Origin: Pseudomonas sp. ANT_J12
GTDB lineage: Bacteria > Pseudomonadota > Gammaproteobacteria > Pseudomonadales > Pseudomonadaceae
Assembly: GCF_008370045.1 (NCBI RefSeq)
Contig: NZ_VOBN01000005.1
Coordinates: 1-64,000 of the forward strand
DNA length: 64,000 nucleotides
Reading direction: 5' to 3'
Positions 7,320 through 16,216 of this stretch are shown piece by piece. The first letter of the stretch is position 1. Every line of letters starts with the position of its first letter. A program made the translations under genes and the position numbers. The notes under the pieces were generated by a model. That model was given only the letters and a program-made list of their open reading frames with translations. It did no database searches and was not told the DNA's origin.

Positions 7320-8554
7320 CAAACATCCTTGCCGAATTGTCCTTGAACAACGTTGCCTTGCTCCAGCTCATCAAGATGATCGGCATACCACTGCATCATG
7401 ACTTTGCGCTGAGGCAGGTACACAGCCTTGTTGTACACCCCTGCGATTCCCTCCTTTACATGGGAGAGCTGAGCCTCAATGTGGTTTTCATCGAAACCCT
7501 GCTCATTCAGGATTGTGCTCGCGATATGGCGGAAGCCATGGCCTGTCTGTCGGCCTGCATATCCCAGTCTGCGTAGCGCCATCAGAAAGACAGTATTGCT
7601 CCGGGGTATGGTTCGATCTTTTCTCCCAGGGAAGAGAAGAGGGTATGCGCCTGTCAGCGTGCGCAGCTCCGTTATCGCTTCAATCGCCTGGCGAGATAGA
7701 GGCACTACATGCTCGCGACGTCGCTTCATTCGCCCGGCTGGAATCGTCCATAGCTTTTTGTTGACGTCGATTTCTGACCAGCGTGCTTCTCGAATCTCGC
7801 TCGGACGAGCCGCCAGTAATGCAAGCAAACGAAGCCCTAGACGAACATCCTTTGCATGAGGGTAAGAGTTGATTGCACGAAGCAATGCAGGCAGCTCTTC
7901 TATTGATACGTGCGCATAGTTTTCAGCACTACGCGTCTGTAGGAATTTATTGAGGCCTTCAAGGGGGTTGTGGATGGCTCGGCCCGTCACACGTGCTAGG
8001 TCGTAGATCTCTTTGCAAAAGGCGCGAACCCTGCCCATTTGCTCAATGATCCCTTTCTGTTCCATGCCACGCAGAAACTCCATCCATTCGAGGGGCAGGA
8101 TTTCCGTGTATATGCGTTTGCCGAAAACGGGAAACACGTGCAGCTCCAAGGCACCGATAACTCGACGTGAGGTACCGGCCTCCCAGCTTGAGCGCCTCGC
8201 CTCAAACCATTCGCGGCCTAATGCTTCGAATGTGTTGTTGGCTGCCACGCGGTCAGCAATCTTGCGAGCCTGTTTGCTGACTAACGGATTTTTGCCAGTC
8301 GATGCGTCATCCCTCAGTTGGGCCGCCTTCTGTCTGGCTAGTGAGCCACTGATTTCTGGATAGCCGCCTAGTCCCAGCCAAGACCATTTCCCGTCTGACT
8401 TTTTGTAGCGCAACTCCCAAGACTTCTGCCCATTGGCTTTGACCCGAAAATACAGGCCGTTGCCGTCCTGTTCACGGTACGTTGCACTCTCTGGCTCCAG
8501 CCCAGCGAGAGTAGTGTCGGCCAAAGGGCGGCGTTTGATTTCAGTACGCTTCAC
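7319..8554 (-). CDS. P4-type tyrosine integrase
   Basis: This 411-residue site-specific recombinase should insert and excise the element at the neighbouring tRNA-Arg. The N-terminus (about 10-95) is the arm-binding DUF4102-like domain. A core-binding domain follows to about 205. The catalytic domain has the first Arg in ARPSEIREARW (near 250), HGFRH near 340 and the nucleophile Tyr region GVYNKAVYLPQR near 373. Length and motifs fit full-length P4 integrases and nothing looks broken. Its start faces the tRNA and the stop overlaps the next gene. The gap to the tRNA holds a terminator hairpin. Confidence 0.95.
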   Translation of the reverse strand: MKRTEIKRRPLADTTLAGLEPESATYREQDGNGLYFRVKANGQKSWELRYKKSDGKWSWLGLGGYPEISGSLARQKAAQLRDDASTGKNPLVSKQARKIADRVAANNTFEALGREWFEARRSSWEAGTSRRVIGALELHVFPVFGKRIYTEILPLEWMEFLRGMEQKGIIEQMGRVRAFCKEIYDLARVTGRAIHNPLEGLNKFLQTRSAENYAHVSIEELPALLRAINSYPHAKDVRLGLRLLALLAARPSEIREARWSEIDVNKKLWTIPAGRMKRRREHVVPLSRQAIEAITELRTLTGAYPLLFPGRKDRTIPRSNTVFLMALRRLGYAGRQTGHGFRHIASTILNEQGFDENHIEAQLSHVKEGIAGVYNKAVYLPQRKVMMQWYADHLDELEQGNVVQGQFGKDV

Positions 8555-8654
8555 TGCGTGTATGCCTCCAGTTCAAGGAATCTCAAAGCATACACGTGGG
8601 CATACACGGCGTGAAGTTATAGAGGTAGACAGGGAGGGATAGCCAGAAACAAGA

Positions 8655-8675
8655 AAGCCCGCACAGGGCGGGCTT
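8655..8675 (-). terminator. Terminator downstream of tRNA-Arg
   Basis: A GC-rich hairpin AAGCCCGC/GCGGGCTT with a 5-base loop is followed on the minus strand by a T-rich stretch (TTTCTTGTTT). It lies about 45 bases after the tRNA 3' end, so it should end the tRNA transcript. It also separates that transcript from the integrase gene. Confidence 0.75.
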
Positions 8676-8721
8676 CTTGGGGCGTTTCGTAGACTGTCTG
8701 AGACAGGTCTAGACTGCTATA

Positions 8722-8745
8722 TGGTGCACCAGGCGGGATTCGAAC
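8722..8745. other. Probable attachment site at the tRNA-Arg 3' end
   Basis: The integrase gene lies immediately past the 3' end of an intact tRNA, the standard arrangement for P4-type integration. The crossover is expected within the 3' part of the tRNA (T arm and acceptor). No second copy of that sequence is visible in bases 1-900, so the other attachment site must be left of the window. Confidence 0.55.
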
Positions 8746-8798
8746 CCACGACCACTGCCTTCGGAGGGCAGTACTCTATCCAGCTGAGCTACTGGTGC
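8722..8798 (-). tRNA. tRNA-Arg (anticodon CCG)
   Basis: The 77-base gene folds as a cloverleaf. The acceptor stem is GCACCAG/CTGGTGC, the discriminator is A and the CCA end is encoded. The anticodon stem-loop CTGCC-CTCCGAA-GGCAG gives anticodon CCG, reading CGG (Arg). The T arm contains the usual GGTTCGAATCC. It is the insertion site of the element to its left. I recall a tRNA-Arg beside gabD in P. aeruginosa (near PA0263-PA0265), which agrees with the order here. Confidence 0.95.
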
Positions 8799-9147
8799 AA
8801 GCGGGCGCCATGATACTCATAAGCGTTGCGGGCGTCCATGCTGCTGAATCGCCTGTGTTTTTCCAAGCTGTAACAGCCGTTTGCTACGTTGATCAGAAAA
8901 AATCCGCAAATGCGGCGTTTTCGTTCTTTTTTTCGAACGGCCTATTGTCCTTTCCCAGCATTGATCCTAGGATTCGTTCGAGATTTCAAACGCTCTTGTC
9001 TGGGTGCTGAACCGCACGAGTTTCGATCAGTGCGCTATTTATGTGCTTCAGCCCGGTGAATGATTTCCCTGACGGCAGCCTTTGAGGCGCCTTTCTACAA
9101 TCATAATTCGCTCCGCGCTGGTCGCGGTGCTGTTAAGGAAAGCCGAC
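8799..9147. promoter_or_regulatory. Intergenic region upstream of gabD
   Basis: About 350 bases separate the tRNA from gabD. It should hold the tRNA promoter (minus strand) and the gabD promoter, but I see no convincing -24/-12 or -35/-10 pair. A run of T and A around 8885-8945 is the most AT-rich part. There is no supported gene; the short open frames here lack ribosome sites. Confidence 0.4.
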
Positions 9148-10590
9148 ATGCAGCTTAAAGACACCCAGTTGTTCCGCCAGCAAGCCTTTATCGATGGCGC
9201 TTGGGTCGATGCGGACAACGGTCAGACGATCAAGGTCAATAACCCGGCAACGGGCGAAATTCTGGGCACTGTGCCGAAGATGGGCGCTGCCGAAACCCGC
9301 CGTGCCATCGAAGCCGCTGACAAAGCGCTGCCGGCCTGGCGTGCACTGACCGCCAAGGACCGTGCGAACAAGCTGCGTCGTTGGTTCGAGCTGATTATCG
9401 AGAACCAGGACGACCTGGCTCGCCTGATGACCCTCGAGCAAGGCAAGCCATTGGCCGAAGCCAAGGGCGAAATCGTTTACGCCGCTTCCTTTATTGAGTG
9501 GTTCGCCGAAGAAGCCAAGCGCGTCTACGGTGATGTGATTCCGGGCCACCAGCCAGACAAGCGCCTGATCGTGATCAAGCAGCCGATCGGCGTGACCGCT
9601 GCAATCACTCCGTGGAACTTCCCGGCCGCGATGATCACCCGTAAGGCTGGCCCAGCACTGGCCGCCGGTTGCACCATGGTGCTCAAGCCTGCTTCGCAAA
9701 CCCCGTTCTCCGCATTCGCTTTGGCTGAACTGGCCCAGCGTGCCGGTATTCCGAACGGTGTGTTCAGCGTGGTGTCCGGCAGCGCTGGCGACATCGGCAG
9801 CGAGCTGACCAGCAACCCGATCGTGCGCAAACTGTCCTTCACCGGCTCGACCGAAATCGGTCGTCAGTTGATGGCTGAATGCGCCAAGGACATCAAGAAA
9901 GTGTCCCTGGAATTGGGCGGCAACGCGCCGTTCATCGTGTTCGACGACGCGGACCTGGATAAGGCCGTCGAAGGCGCGATCATTTCCAAGTACCGCAACA
10001 ACGGCCAGACCTGCGTCTGCGCCAACCGTCTGTACATTCAGGATTCGGTCTACGACGCGTTCGCCGAGAAGCTGAAAGTGGCGGTGGCCAAGCTCAAGAT
10101 CGGCAACGGTCTGGAAGAAGGCACCACCACTGGCCCGCTGATCGACGAAAAAGCCGTGGCCAAGGTTCAAGAGCACATTGCTGACGCGATCAGCAAAGGC
10201 GCGACCGTTCTGGCGGGTGGCAAGGTCATGGAAGGCAACTTCTTTGAGCCGACCATCCTGACCAACGTGCCGAAAAACGCTGCAGTGGCCAAGGAAGAAA
10301 CCTTCGGTCCACTGGCGCCGCTGTTCCGCTTCAAAGACGAAGCCGAAGTGATCGCGATGTCCAACGACACCGAGTTCGGCCTGGCTTCGTACTTCTATGC
10401 CCGTGACCTGGGCCGTGTGTTCCGTGTGGCTGAAGCCCTGGAATACGGCATGGTCGGCGTCAACACCGGGTTGATCTCCAACGAAGTCGCGCCGTTCGGC
10501 GGCATCAAGGCGTCGGGCCTGGGCCGTGAAGGCTCCAAGTACGGCATCGAAGATTACCTGGAAATCAAATACCTCTGCCTGGGCATCTAA
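9148..10590 (+). CDS. gabD: Succinate-semialdehyde dehydrogenase (NADP+)
   Basis: This 480-residue aldehyde dehydrogenase oxidises succinic semialdehyde to succinate, the last step of 4-aminobutyrate (GABA) breakdown. The NAD(P) region contains ITPWNFPAAM near 155. The catalytic Glu lies in LELGGNAPF near 255 and the catalytic Cys in NGQTCVCANR near 290. I start at the ATG at 9148 (MQLKDTQLF) with an AAGGAAA ribosome site; an open frame runs further upstream but has no such site. It precedes gabT, about 185 bases apart, with a probable structured RNA between them. The length is normal for GabD. Confidence 0.95.
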   Translation: MQLKDTQLFRQQAFIDGAWVDADNGQTIKVNNPATGEILGTVPKMGAAETRRAIEAADKALPAWRALTAKDRANKLRRWFELIIENQDDLARLMTLEQGKPLAEAKGEIVYAASFIEWFAEEAKRVYGDVIPGHQPDKRLIVIKQPIGVTAAITPWNFPAAMITRKAGPALAAGCTMVLKPASQTPFSAFALAELAQRAGIPNGVFSVVSGSAGDIGSELTSNPIVRKLSFTGSTEIGRQLMAECAKDIKKVSLELGGNAPFIVFDDADLDKAVEGAIISKYRNNGQTCVCANRLYIQDSVYDAFAEKLKVAVAKLKIGNGLEEGTTTGPLIDEKAVAKVQEHIADAISKGATVLAGGKVMEGNFFEPTILTNVPKNAAVAKEETFGPLAPLFRFKDEAEVIAMSNDTEFGLASYFYARDLGRVFRVAEALEYGMVGVNTGLISNEVAPFGGIKASGLGREGSKYGIEDYLEIKYLCLGI

Positions 10591-10775
10591 GCTCGGCAGA
10601 CGGGAATGCAATAAGCGGAAAGGGCACGAGAGCGCTGTCCCTTTCTGCGCTTCAAATGGAATTTTCTCTGTGGCCGGGAACGCTGTGGCAGTCGATCATC
10701 GCATGCTGCCGTAGTTGCCTCCCCGCCGCATTTTCCTTGAACTACGCCGCCCGATGAGCGGTGAATGAGGACTTT
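10591..10775 (+). ncRNA. Probable gabT RNA motif in the gabD-gabT leader
   Basis: The 185-base gap between gabD and gabT has two clear hairpins near its end. One has a 7-bp stem CGTAGTT/AACTACG (10710-10716 with 10740-10746). The other has a stem CGCCGC/GCGGTG (10745-10750 with 10758-10763) just before the ribosome site. They share two bases, so they are mutually exclusive at that junction. A conserved Pseudomonas structure of unknown function called the gabT motif is known upstream of gabT and downstream of gabD. I infer this is it from position and hairpins; exact limits are not certain. Confidence 0.6.
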
Positions 10776-12053
10776 ATGAGCAAGACTAACGCTTCCCTGA
10801 TGAAACGCCGCGAAGCCGCTGTACCACGCGGTGTTGGCCAGATTCACCCGATCTTCGCCGAGTCCGCGAAGAACGCCACCGTGACCGACGTTGAAGGTCG
10901 CGAGTTCATCGACTTCGCCGGCGGTATCGCCGTGCTGAACACCGGTCACCTGCACCCGAAAATCATCGCCGCCGTGACCGCGCAGTTGAACAAGCTGACT
11001 CACACCTGCTTCCAGGTACTGGCCTACGAGCCGTACGTTGAGCTGTGCGAAAAAATCAACGCCAAGGTGCCAGGTGATTTCGCCAAGAAAACCCTGCTGG
11101 TGACCACTGGTTCCGAAGCGGTAGAGAACGCCGTGAAAATCGCCCGTGCCGCCACTGGCCGTGCCGGCGTGATCGCGTTCACCGGCGCTTACCACGGTCG
11201 CACCATGATGACCCTGGGCCTGACCGGTAAAGTCGTGCCTTACTCGGCCGGCATGGGCCTGATGCCAGGCGGCATCTTCCGCGCGCTGTACCCGAACGAA
11301 CTGCACGGTGTGAGCGTCGACGACTCGATCGCCAGCATCGAACGCATCTTCAAGAACGACGCCGAGCCGCGTGATATCGCGGCGATCATCATCGAGCCAG
11401 TTCAGGGCGAAGGTGGTTTCTACGTCGCGCCTAAAGAATTCATGAAGCGTCTGCGCGCCCTGTGCGACCAGCACGGCATTCTGTTGATCGCTGACGAAGT
11501 GCAAACCGGCGCTGGCCGTACCGGCACTTTCTTCGCCATGGAACAGATGGGCGTTGCTGCCGACCTGACCACCTTCGCCAAATCCATCGCTGGCGGCTTC
11601 CCGCTGGCCGGTGTGTGCGGCAAAGCCGAATACATGGACGCCATTGCGCCAGGCGGCCTGGGCGGTACTTACGCCGGTAGCCCGATCGCTTGCGCCGCGG
11701 CCCTGGCCGTGATGGAAGTGTTCGAAGAAGAACACCTGCTGGATCGCTGCAAGGCTGTTGGCGAGCGTCTGGTTACTGGCCTGAAAGCCATTCAAGCCAA
11801 GTACCCGGTGATCGGTGAAGTCCGTGCCCTGGGCGCGATGATCGCGGTCGAGCTGTTTGTTGATGGCGACAGCCACAAGCCGAACGCTCCGGCAGTGGCA
11901 GCGGTTGTGGCCAAGGCGCGCGACAAGGGTCTGATCCTGCTGTCCTGCGGCACCTACGGCAACGTTCTGCGCGTCCTGGTACCGCTGACTTCGCCGGACG
12001 AGCAACTGGACAAAGGTCTGGCCATCATCGAAGAGTGCTTCTCCGAGCTGTAA
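10776..12053 (+). CDS. gabT: 4-aminobutyrate aminotransferase
   Basis: This 425-residue PLP-dependent class III aminotransferase converts GABA and 2-oxoglutarate to succinic semialdehyde and glutamate. GabD then oxidises the product. Visible landmarks are TTGSEAVENAVKIAR (phosphate binding, near 108), GAYHGRT near 140, the Asp in LIADEVQTG near 240 and the PLP lysine in FAKSIAGG near 268. I start at the ATG at 10776 (MSKTNAS), preceded by ATGAGGAC; a GTG five codons earlier is less likely. It ends at a strong terminator. Confidence 0.96.
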   Translation: MSKTNASLMKRREAAVPRGVGQIHPIFAESAKNATVTDVEGREFIDFAGGIAVLNTGHLHPKIIAAVTAQLNKLTHTCFQVLAYEPYVELCEKINAKVPGDFAKKTLLVTTGSEAVENAVKIARAATGRAGVIAFTGAYHGRTMMTLGLTGKVVPYSAGMGLMPGGIFRALYPNELHGVSVDDSIASIERIFKNDAEPRDIAAIIIEPVQGEGGFYVAPKEFMKRLRALCDQHGILLIADEVQTGAGRTGTFFAMEQMGVAADLTTFAKSIAGGFPLAGVCGKAEYMDAIAPGGLGGTYAGSPIACAAALAVMEVFEEEHLLDRCKAVGERLVTGLKAIQAKYPVIGEVRALGAMIAVELFVDGDSHKPNAPAVAAVVAKARDKGLILLSCGTYGNVLRVLVPLTSPDEQLDKGLAIIEECFSEL

Positions 12054-12079
12054 TCGACCGAGTGTGACCTGATCGACAA

Positions 12080-12104
12080 AAAAACCCGCCTCGGCGGGTT
12101 TTTT
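12080..12104 (+). terminator. gabT terminator
   Basis: A hairpin with CCCGC/GCGGG core, extended by A-T pairs on both sides, is followed by a run of T. The A-run before it makes it symmetrical, so it may work in both directions. It lies about 30 bases after the gabT stop. Confidence 0.9.
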
Positions 12105-12182
12105 CGTGTCCGCAGAACACATCGTGCTGTATCGAATGGCCAGCATTGACTAAGGTTCAGGCATTGCCATTGGAGTAGACGA

Positions 12183-13397
12183 ATGACCGCTGTGGTGTTG
12201 CCCGCTGTTCCGCGAGTACTGATTGCCGAGGCCGATCCCTGGTCCCGCGACCTGCTCAAACAGGTGTTGTTGAATGTGCGCTGCGACGCACGGCTGGACC
12301 TGTGTGCCGACGGCCAGCAGGCGATGGAGCTGCTGGCAGAAGTGCCCTACGACCTGGTGATCGTTGACTGGGAGTTGCCGGGCATCGATGGCCTGACCGT
12401 TTTGCGCAGTGTCCGTCAGCGCAAACGTAATCCGCCGTTGCCGTTCATTCTGATGAGCAGCCGCAACGACAGCGCGAGCGTGCGCGAGGCCCTGCCCCTG
12501 GCGCCCACCGCGTACCTGACCAAACCCCTGGACATGGAAGGCCTGACCCATCGTCTGCAAGATTTACTGCTGAACGCCGGTGAAGAGGTGTCCTGCGAGG
12601 CGCCAACGCTGTCGCCGGGGATGACCTTGTCGGTGTACCTGGAGCGGCGACGTGAGTCGACAGACGGTGCGGCGTTGATGACCGACGTGCAGTTGGCGGT
12701 GAAACGCAGCCTCAACCCCAATGGCCTCGACCTGACGCTGCTGGAAGGCGAGATCCGCAATGACCCGCAAATCACGGCCGTGCTGATCGCCGCTGCCAAC
12801 AGTGCGGCCCAGCATCACGGCGTGGCGGTGCAAACCCTGTCCCAGGCGTTGCATCGCCTCGGCACCGCGCAAAGCATGAACCTGATTTTGGGCCTGGCCC
12901 TCAAGCGTTGCGCGCGGCTGAGCGATCCGCAATTGGCGGACTACGCCGAACGTTATTGGGAACTGTCGTTGCGCACCGCCGAATATGGCCGGACTTTGGC
13001 GCGCTTGCTGGACCTGGATCAGGAGCGCTGCTATTGCGCTGGGATGTTGCATCGTCTCGGCGACTTGGCGCTGCTGCGCTGTTTGCAGGAGTGGAAGCAG
13101 GCCGGCGGTGAGCTGGATGAATGGGAAGAGGTGGGCGATGCGCTGGCCGAATTTGGTGCCGGTTATGGTTCGGCGCTGCGCACGCGCTGGCGTCTGCCGC
13201 TGGAGTTGCGAGAACTGATTGCAGCGGTCTACCAGCTCGGTGGCGGGGTTTACTCCCGCGAAGCGCTGGTGATGAACATGGCTGCACAACTGGCGCGCCT
13301 GACCGAGCATGAGGGCATTGAGGAACTGTCCAAAAGCCGCACGGCGCGCTTGCTGAAGATTGGATTGCCGGAATTGATGCGCCTACGCAAAAAATAA
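12183..13397 (+). CDS. Response regulator with C-terminal HDOD domain
   Basis: This 404-residue signalling protein has an N-terminal receiver domain (about 10-130). The phospho-acceptor is Asp62 in LVIVDWELPG, and the conserved Lys lies in YLTKPLD near 112. A HDOD domain (about 160-360) follows; this is a catalytically inactive relative of HD phosphohydrolases used in signalling. The order REC-HDOD is common in Pseudomonas. No dedicated histidine kinase is adjacent. It follows gabT's terminator and precedes a REP element, so it is likely monocistronic. Confidence 0.88.
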   Translation: MTAVVLPAVPRVLIAEADPWSRDLLKQVLLNVRCDARLDLCADGQQAMELLAEVPYDLVIVDWELPGIDGLTVLRSVRQRKRNPPLPFILMSSRNDSASVREALPLAPTAYLTKPLDMEGLTHRLQDLLLNAGEEVSCEAPTLSPGMTLSVYLERRRESTDGAALMTDVQLAVKRSLNPNGLDLTLLEGEIRNDPQITAVLIAAANSAAQHHGVAVQTLSQALHRLGTAQSMNLILGLALKRCARLSDPQLADYAERYWELSLRTAEYGRTLARLLDLDQERCYCAGMLHRLGDLALLRCLQEWKQAGGELDEWEEVGDALAEFGAGYGSALRTRWRLPLELRELIAAVYQLGGGVYSREALVMNMAAQLARLTEHEGIEELSKSRTARLLKIGLPELMRLRKK

Positions 13398-13404
13398 CGG
13401 TCCC

Positions 13405-13510
13405 TGTGGCGAGGGAGCTTGCTCCCGCTGGGGCGCGAAGCGGCCCCCTTTATCCCAAATGCTGAAGGGGACTGCTGCGCAGTCCAGCGGGAGCAAGCTC
13501 CCTCGCCACA
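13405..13510. repeat. REP pair, family A
   Basis: Two facing copies of the palindromic unit TGTGGCGAGGGAGCTTGCTC form a long imperfect inverted repeat between convergent genes. The inner arms also pair (CGCGAAGCGG; ACTGCTGCGCAGT). Such elements are spread by RAYT transposases in Pseudomonas and can stabilise or end transcripts. Confidence 0.9.
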
Positions 13511-13521
13511 GAGGTGCGTTG

Positions 13522-14511
13522 TCAGGCGGAGATGATGCGGTTCTTGCCCTGGCGCTTGGCTTCGTACATCGCCGCATCGGCGCGGGCGAACAGGCTGTCG
13601 AGGCTTTCGTCATCGTCGGTAAGGCTGGTGAGGCCCTGGCTGACGGTGATGCCGAAGGTCTGGTCATCATGGCTGAAGCTCAACCGCTGAATCTCCCGTT
13701 GCAGGCGCTCGGCCACTTGCATGGCCATGTCCGGCGCACAGCCGGGGAACACCGCGGCAAACTCTTCCCCGCCAATTCGCCCGAACAGATCACCCCGACG
13801 CAGGGCCGCGCGACCGCTCTCGGCGATGCGCTGCAATACGATGTCGCCGCCCTGGTGGCCGTAGGTGTCGTTGACCACTTTGAAGTCATCGATGTCCAGC
13901 AGCAGGAAGGCCATCGGCGCGCCTTGCAGCCGCGCCTGTTCGAATTCGCGATGGGCGCATTCGAAGAAGTGCCGGCGGTTGCTGCTCTGGGTCAATACGT
14001 CGGTGGTCGCCAGGCGTTGCAGCTCGGCTTCCATCTGCTTCTTTTCGGTGATGTCCTCGGCAATGCCGACGATGATCACCGGTTGCCCCGGTTCGGCCTG
14101 GCGGTTGATGAAGCATTTGTCGCTAAGCCAGCGCACTTGGCCGTCGGCCGCGATGATGCGGTATTCGCGGTCTTCGACGGCACCTTTGTCCAGTACTTCG
14201 GCCAGGCTGCGCTCCGCGTACTCCAGATCGTCGGGGTAGATGCTGTCGCGCCACTGGTTGTAGTCGGCCAGCAACAGGCCGGCGGATCGGCCGAAAATCC
14301 GTTCATAGGCGGGGCTGACGTACAGCACCTGACGGGTTTCCCAGTTGAAGGCCCAAAGCACGGCATTGACGCTGACCAGCAGCGAGCTGAAGAGTTGTTC
14401 ACGTTCGCTCAGGCGCGCGACTTCACCTTGGGCATGCATCAATGCCATCAGGGTTTGCGCGGCCTCGGGCCACTGCGGGTGGGATGAGTCTTGTAGGTTT
14501 TTGGTGACCAT
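13522..14511 (-). CDS. PAS-GGDEF diguanylate cyclase
   Basis: This cytoplasmic protein of about 329 residues probably makes cyclic di-GMP. A PAS/PAC sensory domain occupies about 40-155, ending in the typical GIAEDITEKKQMEAEL linker. The GGDEF domain follows. The active-site signature is GGEEF (in RIGGEEFAAVFP), which is compatible with activity. I see no RxxD inhibitory site at the usual spacing. The start is ambiguous: an ATG at 14509-14511 or a TTG five codons upstream, neither with a strong ribosome site. It may correspond to the PA0290-type cyclase of the syntenic P. aeruginosa region (memory). Confidence 0.88.
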   Translation of the reverse strand: MVTKNLQDSSHPQWPEAAQTLMALMHAQGEVARLSEREQLFSSLLVSVNAVLWAFNWETRQVLYVSPAYERIFGRSAGLLLADYNQWRDSIYPDDLEYAERSLAEVLDKGAVEDREYRIIAADGQVRWLSDKCFINRQAEPGQPVIIVGIAEDITEKKQMEAELQRLATTDVLTQSSNRRHFFECAHREFEQARLQGAPMAFLLLDIDDFKVVNDTYGHQGGDIVLQRIAESGRAALRRGDLFGRIGGEEFAAVFPGCAPDMAMQVAERLQREIQRLSFSHDDQTFGITVSQGLTSLTDDDESLDSLFARADAAMYEAKRQGKNRIISA

Positions 14512-14893
14512 CGGCACAGATCTCAAAGGGCGTGCGCCGCTCGAGTGTCGAAAGCGGCCACTACGTGGGCCCCTTATCGATTATTTCTTGTGCCACAGCA
14601 GGCGCTGTCACGCTTTGGTGGGAAATAATTGATAACAGGTCTCGGCCCGCCTGGATGGCGAAGTGTCTTTGAGATAGGGGATTTGGAGCTTAGTTCCCGC
14701 TTGTGGTGGCGAGGGTGGTGGCTCCCGCCGGGCGGTAGTGGCGATTTGTCATTTCAGTTGAAACGTATTGCCCGGGGAAGCGACTGCTGCGCAGCCGAAC
14801 GGGGCGGTGCGGCGATCCGACAAGCCCCCTCGCCACAGGCAGCGCCCTTGCCACAGGTTTGCCCCAATCCTGAGGCAAGCCTGTGATTGCAGG
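14512..14893. repeat. Intergenic region with degenerate REP element, family A
   Basis: This 380-base gap between two minus-strand genes has no supported gene. Bases 14702-14839 hold a decayed REP pair: a left arm beginning TGTGGTGGCGAGGG and a right arm ending CCCCCTCGCCACA. The inner arms are much altered and an extra half-unit (CCTTGCCACAGG) follows. The upstream part should carry the cyclase promoter. Confidence 0.7.
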
Positions 14894-16081
14894 TCAGACA
14901 GCGGCAGCAGGACGCAGGGAGTAGGTTTTGAGCTGGTCGGCGAAGTCACGCAGGGATTGAATCCCGCTGGCTTCGGCTTCGTGTACCCAATCCTTGATGG
15001 CCGCGAGCATGTCGTGACCATTTGAGCTGGTCTTGACCCAGATCTGCTGCAAGGCCAGGCGTTTCTCGTAAATTACCTTCAGCGCCTGGCTGTGCTCGAG
15101 CATGTTCTGGATGCGGACATGGTGCTTGTCGTCCAGCAGGCTGGTTTCCCGGGAGAGCAAACGCTTGGCGCGGTGGAATTGGTGACGGACCGAGTGATCG
15201 ACCTTTTCCAGCTCCTGCTTGACCAGCGGCGCGATGACCAATTTGCGGTACTGGGCCATGATCTGGAAGCGGTTGTTGAGGATGGCCATGGCGGTGTCCA
15301 TGTCCAGGCTGCCTTTGCCTTCGACCCGGTGGGCGATCGGCGCAACACGCTGGACCTTGGCCAGGCGGAAGAAACTGAAGACTTGGATCCAGGCCCAGCC
15401 GAGGTCGAATTCCCACTTCTTCACCGACAGTTTTGCCGAGTTAGGGTAGGTGTGATGGTTGTTATGCAGTTCTTCGCCGCCGATCAGGATGCCCCAGGGC
15501 ACCAGATTGGTCGCCGCATCGCGGCATTCGAAGTTGCGGTAGCCGATGGCATGGCCCAGGCCATTGACCACGCCGGCGGCCCAGACCGGGATCCACATCA
15601 TCTGGATGGCCCAGATGGTGATGCCGATGGTGCCGAACAGCAGCAGGTCGATGACGCCCATGATCGCCACGCCCAACAGCGGGAAACGGCTGTAGAGGTT
15701 GCGTTCGATCCAGTCTTCGGGGCAGTTCTTGCCGTAGATGCGCAGGGTTTCCGGGTTTTCCGCTTCTTCGCGGTACAACTCGGCGCCCTTGCGCAGAACG
15801 GTGGAAAGGCCCTTGATGACCGGGCTGTGCGGGTCATCGACGGTTTCGCATTTGGCGTGATGCTTGCGGTGGATGGCGGTCCACTCGCGGGTGTTCTGCG
15901 CCGTGGTCAACCACAGCCAGAAGCGGAAGAAATGTTTCAGGCCGGCATTGAGCTCCAAAGAGCGATGGGCTGAATAGCGATGCAGATAGACCGTGACACC
16001 CACAATGGTCACATGGGTCATCAGCAGGGTGACTGCCACCAGTGACCAGGGCGACAAGCCGAGAAAACCTTCGTACCACAT
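14894..16081 (-). CDS. desA: Delta-9 fatty acid desaturase
   Basis: This 395-residue integral membrane di-iron desaturase should introduce a cis double bond into phospholipid acyl chains. The three histidine boxes are HRYSAHR (near 35), HRKHH (near 70) and HNNHH (near 208). Hydrophobic stretches surround them, and a roughly 130-residue soluble helical tail follows. Order and orientation relative to the PAS-GGDEF-EAL gene match P. aeruginosa PA0286-PA0285 as I recall, where DesA acts on existing phospholipids. It is divergent from that gene with a 135-base AT-rich promoter region between. Confidence 0.92.
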   Translation of the reverse strand: MWYEGFLGLSPWSLVAVTLLMTHVTIVGVTVYLHRYSAHRSLELNAGLKHFFRFWLWLTTAQNTREWTAIHRKHHAKCETVDDPHSPVIKGLSTVLRKGAELYREEAENPETLRIYGKNCPEDWIERNLYSRFPLLGVAIMGVIDLLLFGTIGITIWAIQMMWIPVWAAGVVNGLGHAIGYRNFECRDAATNLVPWGILIGGEELHNNHHTYPNSAKLSVKKWEFDLGWAWIQVFSFFRLAKVQRVAPIAHRVEGKGSLDMDTAMAILNNRFQIMAQYRKLVIAPLVKQELEKVDHSVRHQFHRAKRLLSRETSLLDDKHHVRIQNMLEHSQALKVIYEKRLALQQIWVKTSSNGHDMLAAIKDWVHEAEASGIQSLRDFADQLKTYSLRPAAAV

Positions 16082-16216
16082 AGGCTATAGGGCCCTCGAT
16101 TAATAAATAAACAGCCGATGCATTATCACTAAGCCCACAGATAAAACCAGTCGCCCTTTCAGATAAGAGTGGCCGGATGTTTCTTTGACCTATAATTCCA
16201 ACCCTTTTGTAGGGAC

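Noticed and set aside
9133..12146. Two long minus-strand frames (492 and 519 codons) opposite gabD and gabT
   Set aside because: They are shadows of high-GC genes, with His/Gln/Val-rich meaningless translations.
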